From JBOGDS01 sp050743075 (GTDB taxonomy: Bacteria > Actinomycetota > Actinomycetes > Jiangellales > Jiangellaceae): a DNA stretch of 64,000 bases. The translations under genes were made by a program, and so were the position numbers. This document shows positions 40,369 to 50,348 of the stretch, piece by piece. The stretch is taken from NCBI GenBank assembly GCA_050743075.1, contig JBOGDS010000006.1:1-64000 (forward strand), given 5' to 3'. The notes under the pieces are model-generated. The model was not told the DNA's origin. It worked only from the letters and a program-made list of their open reading frames with translations, and searched no databases. Within the stretch, counting starts at the first letter, position 1; every line of letters begins with the position of its first letter.

Positions 40369-42255
40369 TCATCCCCTCGCGACCGGGCGGAGCCACAGGG
40401 TGCCGAGCGGGGGAAGCTGGAGCCTGGCCGATGCCGGGTGGCTGTGCCAGGCGACGTCCACGGTCTCGATCTCGCCGAGGTTGCCGACGCCCGAGCCGCC
40501 GTAGTCGGCCGCATCGGTGTTGACGATCTCGGCCCACCGGCCAGCGAGTGGGAGGCCGAGCCGGTATCCGTCGTGCGGCAGGGCGGAGAAGTTGGCGACG
40601 CAGGCGAGCACCGACCCGTCCGATCCCCATCGCAGGAACGAGAAGACGTTGCCCCCGGCGTCGTTCGCGTCGATCCACTCGAAGCCGGCAGGGGAGGCGT
40701 CCTGAGACCACAGCGCTGGATTGTCCCGGTAGATGCCGTTCAGGTCCGCGACGAGTTGCCGTACTCCCGCGTGCTCCGAGTGTTCGAGGAGCCACCAGTC
40801 CAGCTCCCGCGACTCGGCCCACTCGGACTCCTGGCCGAACTCGCCCCCCATGAACAGCAACTGCTTGCCGGGGTGGGCCCACATCAGCGCCAGGAACGCG
40901 CGCAGGTTGGCGAGTTGCTGCCAGCGGTCGCCCGGCATCTTGCGCAGCAGCGACCCCTTGCCATGCACGACCTCGTCGTGCGAGAGGGGGAGAAGGAAGT
41001 TCTCGCTGTACGCGTACATGAGCGAGAACGTCATCTGGTGGTGGTGGTACTGCCGGTGGATCGGATTGTGCGACATATATCCGAGCGAGTCGTGCATCCA
41101 GCCCATGTTCCACTTCAGGCCGAAGCCGAGCCCGCCCAGGTGCGTCTGCTTGGTGACGCCCGGCCACGCCGTCGACTCCTCGGCGATCGTGACCACCCCC
41201 GGCACCCGCTTGTAGGCCGTCGCATTGACCTCCTGCAGGAACGAGATCGCCTCCAGGTTCTCGCGCCCGCCGTAGACGTTGGGCAGCCATGTGCCGTCTG
41301 GTCGGGAGTAGTCGAGGTAGAGCATCGAGGCGACGGCATCGACCCGCAGGCCGTCGACGTGGAACTCCTCCAGCCAGTAGATGGCGTTGGCGACCAGAAA
41401 GTTGCGGACCTCGTGCCGGCCGAAGTTGAACACGTACGTGCCCCAGTCCGGCTGTTCGCCACGTCGCGGGTCGGCGTGCTCGTAGAGCGGCGTGCCGTCG
41501 AAGCGGGCAAGGGCCCAGTCGTCCTTCGGAAAGTGTCCGGGCACCCAGTCGACGATCACTCCGACGCCTGCCTGGTGCAGCCGGTCGACGAGGTAGCGGA
41601 AGTCGTCCGGAGTCCCGTAGCGAGCGGTCGGCGCGAAGTACGACGTCACCTGGTAGCCCCAGGACCCCCCGTAGGGATGCTCGGCAACGGGCAACAGCTC
41701 GATGTGCGTGAACCCGGTCTCCAGCACGTAGGCGGTCAACTCGTCGGCCAGGTCGCGGTACGACCGTCCACGCCGCCATGACCCGATGTGGACCTCGTAG
41801 ACCGACATCGGGCGCTGCTGCGCGCTGCCGGCCCCGGCCCGGCCAGCCATCCAGTCGGCGTCGTGCCATTCGTAGGACGAGGTGAAGACGACGGAGGCGG
41901 TTGCCGGCGGAGCCTCGGCCGCGAAGGCCAGCGGGTCGGCCCGCAGCGTCCATGTGCCGTCTGCCCCGTTGACCTCGTACTTGTAGCGCGTGCCGTCGCC
42001 GGTGCCGGGAACGAACAGCTCCCACACGCCACTTCTCCCGAGCGATTGCAGCTCGTGGTCCTGGCCGTTCCAGCCGTTGAAGTCGCCGACGACGCGGACC
42101 CCGCGGGCGTTCGGCGCCCACACCGCGAACGAGGTGCCCATCACGTCGCCGGCGCGTCGTACATGCGCCCCGAGGACGTCCCAGAGCCGCTCGTGGCGGC
42201 CCTCCCCGATCAGGTGGAGGTCGACCTCGCCGAGCAGGGACGGGACGGTCGCCAT
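40369..42255 (-). CDS. glgB: 1,4-alpha-glucan branching enzyme GlgB (short form)
   Basis: The 628-residue protein has a CBM48 domain ([20 protein letters not shown] near residue 43-62), then a GH13 barrel with nucleophile Asp306 ([10 protein letters not shown]), acid/base Glu359 (TIAEES) and the [13 protein letters not shown] motif. It transfers alpha-1,4 chains to alpha-1,6 branch points. It lacks the extra N-terminal domain found in longer (about 730-residue) GlgB forms. It is the last gene of the glgE-treS-pep2-glgB block, separated from pep2 by 346 bp. Confidence 0.96.
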   Translation of the reverse strand: MATVPSLLGEVDLHLIGEGRHERLWDVLGAHVRRAGDVMGTSFAVWAPNARGVRVVGDFNGWNGQDHELQSLGRSGVWELFVPGTGDGTRYKYEVNGADGTWTLRADPLAFAAEAPPATASVVFTSSYEWHDADWMAGRAGAGSAQQRPMSVYEVHIGSWRRGRSYRDLADELTAYVLETGFTHIELLPVAEHPYGGSWGYQVTSYFAPTARYGTPDDFRYLVDRLHQAGVGVIVDWVPGHFPKDDWALARFDGTPLYEHADPRRGEQPDWGTYVFNFGRHEVRNFLVANAIYWLEEFHVDGLRVDAVASMLYLDYSRPDGTWLPNVYGGRENLEAISFLQEVNATAYKRVPGVVTIAEESTAWPGVTKQTHLGGLGFGLKWNMGWMHDSLGYMSHNPIHRQYHHHQMTFSLMYAYSENFLLPLSHDEVVHGKGSLLRKMPGDRWQQLANLRAFLALMWAHPGKQLLFMGGEFGQESEWAESRELDWWLLEHSEHAGVRQLVADLNGIYRDNPALWSQDASPAGFEWIDANDAGGNVFSFLRWGSDGSVLACVANFSALPHDGYRLGLPLAGRWAEIVNTDAADYGGSGVGNLGEIETVDVAWHSHPASARLQLPPLGTLWLRPVARG

Positions 42256-42601
42256 CCCGCCGACCCTATCCGCGCTTCATCCGGGTGCCCACAGTGCGGC
42301 GACCGGCAACGCATGGATGCTTCGGATCAGGGATCTGTCCACAGCCCACGTCCGGGAACGTCCGCGCTGGGCGACTGGACTTGACCAGCGCTGACGTCCG
42401 GATGCTGCGGACCACCGAACTCTCGGCATCTCGCCGTTCGACCGGACTGTTGGCGCTGAGCCGTCGCATCTGCGCAGGTCACGGTCGACGGGGAAGCAAA
42501 CGATCCGGTCGAAACCGCGATCTTGGTCTACTCGTCCCGGTGGGCGAGGTCGGGGTGAGAACGCGGGCATGCTGCCGGCGTCTCGCGCGGAAGTCGCGTG
42601 A
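42256..42601. other. Gene-poor gap between pep2 and glgB
   Basis: No coding region with a convincing frame or motif is seen in these 346 bp on either strand. The sequence is lower in G+C than the flanking genes. It presumably holds the promoter of glgB, but no clear -35/-10 pair or operator stands out. Confidence 0.6.
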
Positions 42602-43978
42602 TCAACGCAGGTCTGCTGCAAGGCGTTCGACGGCGGCCAGCGGGATCGGCAGCCACGAGGGCCGGTTGCGGGCCTCGTACACGGACTCGTAGACGGCCTT
42701 GTCGGTCTCGTACGCGCGCAGGAGCACGTCGTCGTCGCGCGGGTCGTGGCCGGCGGACTTGGCGTAGCCCTCGCAGAAGGCGGCGCGGTTGCGCTCGGCC
42801 CACTCGGCGGCCCGGTACGCGATCTGGTCGCTGCCCGGGTGGTCGGTGACGAGCAGGTGACGGGCGGCGTAGTCGAACGAGCGCAACATCGCGGCGACAT
42901 CGCGGATCGGCGAGTCCAGGGCTACCCGCTCGGCCAGCGGCTTCGCCGGCTCGCCCTCGAAGTCGACGAGCTTCCACCCGACCACGGTGCGCAGGACCTG
43001 GCCGAGGTGGAGGTCGCCGTGGACGCGCTGGGCCGCCACCGGCTCGTCGAGCTGAGCCAGCTCATGGAACGCCTCGGCGAGTGCGGGCGCGTTCGGGGTG
43101 AGTTCGGGAACCGCGGTGACGGCGGCGTCCAGGCGCGCCTCCATCCGCGTTGCCAGGGCGGCCAGGTCATCGCGGGACAGGCTCCGGGTGGGGAGTACCG
43201 CCGCCATGGCCGCGTGCACCTCGGCCGTTGCGATCCCCAGCCGTTGTGCCTCGCCGGCGAAGTCGCCGCCCACCTCGTCGGCGTGCAGGTCGCCCTCGGC
43301 ATAGAGGTCGCGGACGCTCGCGGTGGCGATGGCCCAACCGTCCGTGGCGGTCGTCAGGAAGGCCTGCAGCATCGCCAGTCCCGCCTCCTGGCGCTCACCG
43401 GCAGCGTCGACCCAGGCTCCGTCGAGCCAACCCAGCAGAGGTGCGACGTACTCGCTGCCCGCCCGGGTCAACGCGTCGTGGACCTCGACATCCGGGTTCA
43501 CGCCAGGAACGATGCGGCGGAACACCTTGAGCAGGGCCGTGTCGCCGTACGCGAGCGAGGTGTTGCTCTGCTCATGGGTGAGGACCAGCGAGTGCTCCTC
43601 CAGCGGCAGTTCGGCGCCCGGCTCGGTTTGGAAGGCGAGGCCGCCGACGCGGGACTTGGCGTCGAAGCGACGGAGCAGCTCCGCGGTGGCGTCCTTGTCG
43701 TGCAGCGCGTCGTAGACGTACCGCCCATCCGCCTCGCCCAGCAAGACGTGTTCCAGCCGGTCGTCGGGATGGGTCCGGAAGCTCACTGGCACCTGGTAGA
43801 CGTCCCGACGGTCGCCTTGCTCGACCTCGACGAGCAGATGCCAGATCTCCGGGTCGGCCTCGCGGAGCTCGGTGGCGGCCAGGACGCGCGCCGCGGCGAC
43901 GGGATGGTCCTTGCCCGCGAACCAGCGCTGGTGGGGCAGCCACCCGGGTAGCAGTGCGACGGCAGCGTCGACTGTCAC
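42602..43978 (-). CDS. mak: Maltokinase (Pep2/Mak)
   Basis: The 458-residue protein has the maltokinase N-terminal segment [16 protein letters not shown], then a kinase-like fold with [32 protein letters not shown] near residue 318 (catalytic His-x-Asp and metal Asp). It phosphorylates maltose to maltose-1-phosphate with ATP, the donor for GlgE. Its GTG start overlaps the treS stop by 4 bp; the two proteins form a complex in other actinobacteria. Confidence 0.94.
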   Translation of the reverse strand: MTVDAAVALLPGWLPHQRWFAGKDHPVAAARVLAATELREADPEIWHLLVEVEQGDRRDVYQVPVSFRTHPDDRLEHVLLGEADGRYVYDALHDKDATAELLRRFDAKSRVGGLAFQTEPGAELPLEEHSLVLTHEQSNTSLAYGDTALLKVFRRIVPGVNPDVEVHDALTRAGSEYVAPLLGWLDGAWVDAAGERQEAGLAMLQAFLTTATDGWAIATASVRDLYAEGDLHADEVGGDFAGEAQRLGIATAEVHAAMAAVLPTRSLSRDDLAALATRMEARLDAAVTAVPELTPNAPALAEAFHELAQLDEPVAAQRVHGDLHLGQVLRTVVGWKLVDFEGEPAKPLAERVALDSPIRDVAAMLRSFDYAARHLLVTDHPGSDQIAYRAAEWAERNRAAFCEGYAKSAGHDPRDDDVLLRAYETDKAVYESVYEARNRPSWLPIPLAAVERLAADLR

Positions 43979-45663
43979 GTGCCCGCCTCTCCGGCCTGCA
44001 CCAGCCGGAACCAGTAGAACCCGTGCGGCGCCAGCGTCAGCAGGTACGGCAGCTCACCGATCAACGGGAACCGTACGCCCCCCATCAGCTCGACCGGTTG
44101 GGAACCCTCGTAGCGCCGCAGGTCGAGCTCGACCGGCTGGGGGAACCGCGAGAGGTTGTTCACGCACAGGACGACGTCGTCGCCGAAGGCCCGGACGTAG
44201 GAGAGCACGCTCGGGTTGGAGCCGCCGTGGTCGGTGAAGTCGCCGAGCCCGAAGGCCGGGTTCTGCTTTCTCACCTCGATCATGCGCCGGGTCCAGTGCA
44301 GCAGGGACGAGGTGTTGGTGATCTGCGCCTCGACGTTCGTGACCTGGTAGCCGTAGACGGCGTCCATGACGACAGGCAGGGTGAGCCGGCCCGGGTCCGC
44401 GGTCGAGAAGCCGGCGTTGCGGTCCGGCGTCCATTGCATCGGAGTGCGGACGCCGTCGCGGTCACCGAGCCAGATGTTGTCGCCCATACCGATCTCGTCC
44501 CCGTAATAGAGCACGGGCGAACCTGGCAGCGACAACAACAAGGCGGTGAACAGCTCGATCTGGTTGGTGTCGTTCTCCAGCAGCGGGGCCAACCGTCGGC
44601 GGATGCCGATGTTGGCCTTCATCCGTGGGTCCTTCGCGTACTCGGTCCACATGTAGTCGCGCTCGTCGTCGGTGACCATCTCCAGCGTGAGCTCGTCGTG
44701 GTTGCGCAGGAAGATGCCCCACTGGCAGTTGGCCGGCACAGCCGGCGTCTGGGCCATGATCTCCGACACCGGGTAGCGCGACTCTCTCCGGACGGCCATG
44801 AAGATCCGCGGCATGACCGGGAAGTGGAAGGCCATGTGGCACTCGTCGCCGCCGACGGTGAAGTCGCCGAAGTACTCGACGACGTCGGCCGGCCACTGGT
44901 TGGCCTCGCACAGCAGCACGGTGTCCGGGTACTCGTCGTCGACGACCTTGCGCAGCTGCTTGAGGAACCCGTGGGTCTGGGGGAGGTTCTCGCAGTCCGT
45001 GCCCTCCTCCTCGAACAGGTAGGGCACGGCGTCGAGGCGGATGCCGTCGATCCCCAGGTCGAGCCAGAACCGCAGCGCGTCGATCACGGCCTCGCCGACG
45101 GCGGGGTTCTCGTAGTTGAGGTCGGGTTGGTGGCTGAAGAAGCGGTGCCAGTAGTACTGGCGGCGGACCGGGTCGAACGTCCAGTTGGAGGTCTCCGTGT
45201 CGACGAAGATGATCCGGGCGTCGGCGTAGCCGGTGTCGTCGTCGGCCCATACATAGAAATCACCGTAGTCGCCGTTCGGGTCCTCGCGAGAGGCCTGGAA
45301 CCACGCGTGCTGGTCACTGGTGTGGTTCATGACGAAGTCCACGATCACCCGCATGCCGCGGTCGTGGGCCAGCCGGACGAACCGGCTGAAGTCCTCCAGC
45401 GTGCCGAACTCCGGCAGCACGTTCCTGTAGTCGGACACGTCGTAGCCGCCGTCGCGCAGCGGCGACGGGTAGAACGGCGGCAGCCAGAGGCAGTCGACGC
45501 CGAGCCATTCCAGGTAGTCGAGCTTCTCGGTCAGACCGCGTAGGTCGCCTGCGCCGTCGCCGTCGGAGTCCTTGAACGAACGGACCAGCACCTCGTAGAA
45601 GACGGCCCGCTTGAACCACTCGGGGTCGGTGCCGGGCGCCGGCAGTGCGTGGTCGACGCTCAT
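43975..45663 (-). CDS. treS: Maltose alpha-D-glucosyltransferase / trehalose synthase TreS
   Basis: The 562-residue GH13 protein has [15 protein letters not shown] at the N-terminus, nucleophile Asp211 ([10 protein letters not shown]), acid/base Glu253 (LLCEANQWP) and Asp323 (NHDEL). It interconverts trehalose and maltose and, in this pathway, supplies maltose to Mak. ATG 45663 overlaps the glgE stop (ATGA), and the downstream Mak start overlaps its stop, so glgE-treS-mak are one translationally coupled operon. Confidence 0.96.
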   Translation of the reverse strand: MSVDHALPAPGTDPEWFKRAVFYEVLVRSFKDSDGDGAGDLRGLTEKLDYLEWLGVDCLWLPPFYPSPLRDGGYDVSDYRNVLPEFGTLEDFSRFVRLAHDRGMRVIVDFVMNHTSDQHAWFQASREDPNGDYGDFYVWADDDTGYADARIIFVDTETSNWTFDPVRRQYYWHRFFSHQPDLNYENPAVGEAVIDALRFWLDLGIDGIRLDAVPYLFEEEGTDCENLPQTHGFLKQLRKVVDDEYPDTVLLCEANQWPADVVEYFGDFTVGGDECHMAFHFPVMPRIFMAVRRESRYPVSEIMAQTPAVPANCQWGIFLRNHDELTLEMVTDDERDYMWTEYAKDPRMKANIGIRRRLAPLLENDTNQIELFTALLLSLPGSPVLYYGDEIGMGDNIWLGDRDGVRTPMQWTPDRNAGFSTADPGRLTLPVVMDAVYGYQVTNVEAQITNTSSLLHWTRRMIEVRKQNPAFGLGDFTDHGGSNPSVLSYVRAFGDDVVLCVNNLSRFPQPVELDLRRYEGSQPVELMGGVRFPLIGELPYLLTLAPHGFYWFRLVQAGEAGT

Positions 45664-47642
45664 GTGCCCCACCGCCGGGCCACCAGGACATGGGCGGGCT
45701 CGACGGCAGGGTCGAGCCGCACGTAGTCGTGCTGGCCCCACTGGAAGCTCTGCCCGGACAGCTCGTCGTGGGCGGCGAACGTCTCGTGCCAGTCGAACCC
45801 GATGGCCGGCATGTCGAGCGAGACGGTGGCCTCGCGGGTCGCGTGCGGGTCGAGGTTGACGACGATGATCACAATGTCGTCGGCTTCGTGCCTCGAGAAG
45901 CAGACGACGTCGGGATCGTCGACATGGTGGAAGCGCAGGTTACGCAGCCGGCGTAGCGCCGTGTGGGCACGACGGATCTCGTTCAGCCGGGTGATGTACG
46001 GCGCCAGTGACTGCCCGTCGCGCATCCCGCCGGGTTGATAGGACGCCCAGTCGCGGGGGCGGTACTGGTACTTCTCCGAGTCGAGGTACTCCTCGCTGCC
46101 CGGTCGGGCGGCGACATGCTCGAAGAGCTCGTAGCCGGAATAGACACCCCAGGTCGGGGAGAGCATGGCCGCGAGCACGGCCCGTACCTTGAACGCCGCC
46201 GGGCCTCCGTACTGGAGGTAGGCGTGCAGGATGTCCGGGGTGTTCACGAACAGGTTGGGCCGCATGTAGGCGGCGGCGTCGCGAAGCTCGGTCATGTACT
46301 CGGTGAGCTCGTCCTTGCCGTTCTTCCAGGTGAAGTACGTGTAGGACTGGCCGAAGCCGACCTTGGCCAGGGTGTGCATCATCGCCCGGCGGGTGAAGGC
46401 CTCGGCCAGGAAGACGACGTCGGGGTCAGTGCGGTGGATGTCGTCGAGCAGGCGGTGCCAGAAGTTCACCGGCTTGGTGTGCGGGTTGTCGACGCGGAAG
46501 ATCCGCATGCCGTGAGCCATCCAGTGCCGGACGACCCGGCGGACTTCGGCGTAGATGCCCTCGGGGTCATTGTCGAAGTTCAGCGGGTAGATGTCCTGGT
46601 ACTTCTTCGGTGGGTTCTCCGCATAGGCGATGCTGCCGTCGGCCCGCTCGGTGAACCATTCGGGATGCTCGCTGACCCAGGGGTGATCCGGGGAGCATTG
46701 CAGCGCCAGGTCCAGCGCAACCTCGAGCTCGTGCGCGCGGGCCAGGTCGACGAACGCGTCGAAGTCGTCGAGCGTGCCGAGCCCCGGATGGATCGCGTCG
46801 TGCCCGCCCTCGTCGGAACCGATGGCCCACGGCACACCAGGGTCGGTAGGCCTGGCGGCGAGCGTGTTATTGGGCCCCTTGCGGTAGGTACGGCCGATCG
46901 GGTGTATCGGCGGCAGGTACACGACGTCGAAGCCCATGGCCGCGATCGCTGGCAACCGCTGCGCCGCGGTCAGGAAGGTTCCCGACGTCCACGAGCCGTC
47001 GTCGTGCCGGACGGCCCCCTCGGACCGGGGGAAGAACTCGTACCACGAGCCGTAGAGGGCCCGCTCGCGCTCGACCCGCAACGGGTAGGGGCCGTCCTCG
47101 GTGAGCAGGTCACGAAGCGGGTGCGCGTCGAGCACGGCTTCGACGTCGGCGGCGAGCGCGACGGCGAGGCGGACCGGCGCCGGTCGTCGGGTGTCGCGCA
47201 TGGCCTTGGCGGTGTCGCGGAGCAGCCGCCGCTGCGGCGTCCGGCCGCGCGGCAGGGCGGTGGCCGCGCGCTCGAGGAGCGCCGCGCCCACGGCGAAGAC
47301 CAGGTCGACGTCGATGTCGGCGGGGATCTTGACCTCCGCCGTGTGCCGCCAACTCGCGATCGGATCGGACCATCCCTCGACGACGATGGACCAGTCGCCC
47401 TCGCCGTCGGGAGTGACGTCGGCCAGCCACCGGTCGCCGTACGGGTCGCGTGGGCGCATCCGGACCCGCTGGCGGAGCTTGCCGGCGTCGTCGCGCAGGA
47501 CTGCGGCCGCCGCGACGGCGTCGTGTCCCTCCCGGAAGACGGTCGCGGAGACCTCGAAGGTCTCGCCGACCACGGCCTTGGCGGGGTAGCGCCCGCACCC
47601 GATCACGGGGTGGACGTCCAGGATCGGGATGCGTCCGGTCAT
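45660..47642 (-). CDS. glgE: Alpha-1,4-glucan:maltose-1-phosphate maltosyltransferase GlgE
   Basis: The 660-residue GH13 protein starts with [23 protein letters not shown], the usual GlgE start. The N-terminal beta domain and helical region precede the barrel with nucleophile Asp385 (RVDNPHTKP), acid/base Glu414 (FLAEAFTRR) and Asp470 (VNTPDI). It extends alpha-1,4 glucans with maltose-1-phosphate. Upstream in-frame starts at GTG 47645 and TTG 47651 are possible. It is divergent from glgP. Confidence 0.96.
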   Translation of the reverse strand: MTGRIPILDVHPVIGCGRYPAKAVVGETFEVSATVFREGHDAVAAAAVLRDDAGKLRQRVRMRPRDPYGDRWLADVTPDGEGDWSIVVEGWSDPIASWRHTAEVKIPADIDVDLVFAVGAALLERAATALPRGRTPQRRLLRDTAKAMRDTRRPAPVRLAVALAADVEAVLDAHPLRDLLTEDGPYPLRVERERALYGSWYEFFPRSEGAVRHDDGSWTSGTFLTAAQRLPAIAAMGFDVVYLPPIHPIGRTYRKGPNNTLAARPTDPGVPWAIGSDEGGHDAIHPGLGTLDDFDAFVDLARAHELEVALDLALQCSPDHPWVSEHPEWFTERADGSIAYAENPPKKYQDIYPLNFDNDPEGIYAEVRRVVRHWMAHGMRIFRVDNPHTKPVNFWHRLLDDIHRTDPDVVFLAEAFTRRAMMHTLAKVGFGQSYTYFTWKNGKDELTEYMTELRDAAAYMRPNLFVNTPDILHAYLQYGGPAAFKVRAVLAAMLSPTWGVYSGYELFEHVAARPGSEEYLDSEKYQYRPRDWASYQPGGMRDGQSLAPYITRLNEIRRAHTALRRLRNLRFHHVDDPDVVCFSRHEADDIVIIVVNLDPHATREATVSLDMPAIGFDWHETFAAHDELSGQSFQWGQHDYVRLDPAVEPAHVLVARRWGT

Positions 47643-47676
47643 CACGTACAACGGTACTCACTTCGCGCGGGCAAGC

Positions 47677-47690
47677 CCCATGATCATGGG
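47677..47690. promoter_or_regulatory. 14-bp perfect palindrome in the glgE/glgP divergent region
   Basis: CCCATGATCATGGG lies in the 124-bp region between the start codons of glgE and glgP. Its position allows it to affect both promoters. It shares the TGATCA core of the dispersed palindromes in this window, so it may be an operator or a reduced repeat. Confidence 0.5.
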
Positions 47691-47766
47691 TGGGTGAGGG
47701 CGGGCGACGGTCCGGATGGCGGACCGGCCGCAAGGTCGTCCACCAGGCAAGCACTACCGTACGCGG

Positions 47767-50340
47767 GTGCGAGCGATCCGACGCCTGACGGTCCGTACCG
47801 TGCTGCCGCCTGCCCTGGTGCCGCTGGGCGAGCTGGTGTCCAACCTGCGCTGGTCCTGGCACCCACCGACCCAGGAGGTGTTCGCCGCCGTCGACCCGTC
47901 GCTGTGGGAGGCGGTCCGGCGCGACCCGGTTCGGCTTCTCGGCGAGGTGCCGCCCGAGCGGCTCGCCGAGCTGGCGACGGACGGGGCCTTCCTGGCGCGA
48001 GTACGCAGCGCGCACGACGACCTGCAGCGCTATCTGACCGAGGACCGCTGGTACCAGTCGGCGGACGGGGACGCGCCCCAGGCGATCGCCTACTTCTCGC
48101 CGGAGTTCGGCATCACCCATGTCCTGCCGCAGTACTCCGGCGGACTGGGCATCCTGGCTGGCGACCACCTGAAGGCCGCGAGCGACCTGGGCGTGCCGAT
48201 CGTGGGGGTCGGCCTGCTGTACCGGCACGGCTACTTCGTGCAGTCGCTGTCCCGCGACGGCTGGCAGCAGGAGCGCTACCCGCTCGTCGACCCGAACAAC
48301 CTGCCCGTCTCCCAGCTGCGGGATGCCGACGGCTCGCCGGTACGGGTGCACGTCGGCCTGCCCGGTGGACGGCGGCTCACAGCCCTGGTGTGGGTCGCCC
48401 AGGTCGGGCGGGTGCCGCTGCTCATGCTGGACTCCGACACCGAAGAGAACGGACCGGCCGAGCGCGAGGTCACCGACCGGCTCTACGGCGGCGGGGGCGA
48501 GCACCGGCTGCTCCAGGAGATGCTGCTCGGCATCGGCGGCGTGCGTGCCTTGCGCGAGTACAGCCGCGTGACCGGCGCGCCGGCTCCGGAGGTGTACCAC
48601 ACCAACGAGGGCCACGCGGGCTTCCTGGGCCTGGAACGCATCCGCGAGCTGACCGAGGGCGCCGGCCTCGGCGTGGACGCCGCGCTGGAGGCCGCCCGGT
48701 CCGGCACCGTCTTCACTACGCACACGCCGGTGCCGGCCGGCATCGACCGCTTCCCGCGCGACCTGATCCAGCAGTACTTCGGCGGCGACAACGCCTCGCC
48801 CGGCCTGCCTATCGAGCGGATCCTGGAGCTAGGCGCCGAGGACTACCCGGGCGGCGACCCGGAGGTCTACAACATGGCGGTCATGGGGCTGCGGCTGGCG
48901 CAGCGGGCCAACGGCGTGAGCAGGCTGCACGGACAGGTCAGCCGGGAGATGTTCGCCGGCCTCTGGCCGGCGTTCGACCAGAACGAGATCCCCATCACAT
49001 CGGTGACCAACGGCGTACACGCTCCGACCTGGGTGGCTCCCGAGGTCATGCGGCTGGCTCGCCGCGCGGGCGGGACGGACCTGGTCGAACGCGGCGAGGG
49101 CTGGGAGCAGGCCGTCGCCAAGGTCCGGGACGGGGAGATCTGGTCGACCAAGCGGGTCCTGCGCGAGCGGCTGGTACTCGACGCGCGGCGCAGGTTGCGG
49201 GAGTCGTGCCGGCAGCGCGGCTCCAGCGAGGCCGAGCTGGGCTGGATCGACGGGGTGCTCGACCCGGACGTGCTGACGATCGGGTTCGCGCGTCGGGTGC
49301 CGTCCTACAAGCGGCTCACGCTGATGCTGCGCGACCCGTCCCGCCTGAAAGCGCTGCTGCTCGACCAGGCTCGCCCGATCCAGCTGGTCATCGCCGGCAA
49401 GGCCCATCCCGCCGACGACGGCGGCAAGCGGCTGATCCAGGAGATGGTCCGCTTCACCGACGACCCCGAGGTCCGGCACCGGATCGTGTTCCTCCCCGAC
49501 TACGACATCGAGATGGCCCAACCGCTCTACCCTGGCTGCGACGTCTGGCTGAACAACCCGCTGCGCCCGTACGAGGCGTGCGGAACCTCGGGTATGAAGG
49601 CGGCGCTCAACGGCGCGCTCAACCTGTCGATCCGCGACGGCTGGTGGGACGAGTGGTTCGGGCCGGAGTTCGGCTGGGCGATCCCGTCGGCAGAGGGAGT
49701 CGAGGACCAGGACCATCGCGACGACCTCGAGGCGGCCGCGCTGTACGACATCATCCAGCAGCAGGTGGTGCCGCGTTACTACGACGTCGACGGCGGTGGA
49801 GTGCCGCGCCGCTGGCTGGAGATGCTCCGGCAGACCATGACCTCGCTCGGCCCCCGCGTACAGGCGACCCGGATGGTGCGCGACTACGTCGACCGGCTGT
49901 ACCGGCCGGCTGCCGCCTCCGGGCGGGCGCTGAACGACGACTACGACGGCGCCGTCGCGCTCGCCGAGTGGAAGGCCCGGGTCCGCACGGCGTGGAAGGG
50001 CGTCACGATCGAACACGTCGAGAGCTCGTCCGACGGCGATGCGTTCGAGATGGGGCAGGCGTTGTCGCTGCGGGCGTTCGTGTCGCTCGGATCGCTGTCG
50101 CCACACGACGTCGACATGCAGGTGGTGCACGGGCGGGTCGACGAGGCCGACCAGCTGCGCGAGCCCGGGGTGACGTCGCTCCGCCTCGCCGAGTCCTACG
50201 AGCATGGCCGCTACCGCTTCGACGGGGAGATGTCACTTCAGCGCACCGGAGCGTTCGGATACACGGTGCGGGTCGTCCCGCGCCACGATCGCCTCGCCGG
50301 CCCCGCCGAGCTGGGCCTGGCGGTGCTTCCCCCCAAGTAG
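47767..50340 (+). CDS. glgP: Alpha-glucan (glycogen) phosphorylase, actinobacterial type
   Basis: The 857-residue protein has the DUF3417 N-terminal extension (VRAIRRLTVRTVLPP, LSNLRWSWHP-like SNLRWSWHPPTQEVFA) and the phosphorylase core. YKRLTLMLRDPSR is near residue 515, and the PLP-proximal EACGTSGMKAALNGALN, with the cofactor Lys region, is near residue 610. It releases glucose-1-phosphate from alpha-glucans. GTG 47767 agrees with the family start; no Shine-Dalgarno sequence precedes it, so the message may be leaderless. Confidence 0.95.
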   Translation: MRAIRRLTVRTVLPPALVPLGELVSNLRWSWHPPTQEVFAAVDPSLWEAVRRDPVRLLGEVPPERLAELATDGAFLARVRSAHDDLQRYLTEDRWYQSADGDAPQAIAYFSPEFGITHVLPQYSGGLGILAGDHLKAASDLGVPIVGVGLLYRHGYFVQSLSRDGWQQERYPLVDPNNLPVSQLRDADGSPVRVHVGLPGGRRLTALVWVAQVGRVPLLMLDSDTEENGPAEREVTDRLYGGGGEHRLLQEMLLGIGGVRALREYSRVTGAPAPEVYHTNEGHAGFLGLERIRELTEGAGLGVDAALEAARSGTVFTTHTPVPAGIDRFPRDLIQQYFGGDNASPGLPIERILELGAEDYPGGDPEVYNMAVMGLRLAQRANGVSRLHGQVSREMFAGLWPAFDQNEIPITSVTNGVHAPTWVAPEVMRLARRAGGTDLVERGEGWEQAVAKVRDGEIWSTKRVLRERLVLDARRRLRESCRQRGSSEAELGWIDGVLDPDVLTIGFARRVPSYKRLTLMLRDPSRLKALLLDQARPIQLVIAGKAHPADDGGKRLIQEMVRFTDDPEVRHRIVFLPDYDIEMAQPLYPGCDVWLNNPLRPYEACGTSGMKAALNGALNLSIRDGWWDEWFGPEFGWAIPSAEGVEDQDHRDDLEAAALYDIIQQQVVPRYYDVDGGGVPRRWLEMLRQTMTSLGPRVQATRMVRDYVDRLYRPAAASGRALNDDYDGAVALAEWKARVRTAWKGVTIEHVESSSDGDAFEMGQALSLRAFVSLGSLSPHDVDMQVVHGRVDEADQLREPGVTSLRLAESYEHGRYRFDGEMSLQRTGAFGYTVRVVPRHDRLAGPAELGLAVLPPK

Positions 50341-50348
50341 CGCCCGCA

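Noticed and set aside
36924..40514. Very long minus-strand open frame (about 1200 codons) opposite the thioredoxin, AAA ATPase and kinase genes
   Set aside because: It is the antisense of well-supported genes; high G+C makes stop codons rare, and the translation has no recognisable domain.
40259..42529. 13-base match GCGATCTTGGTCT at 40259-40271 and 42517-42529, near both ends of glgB
   Set aside because: Many 13-base matches are expected by chance in a window this long, and the surrounding bases do not align.
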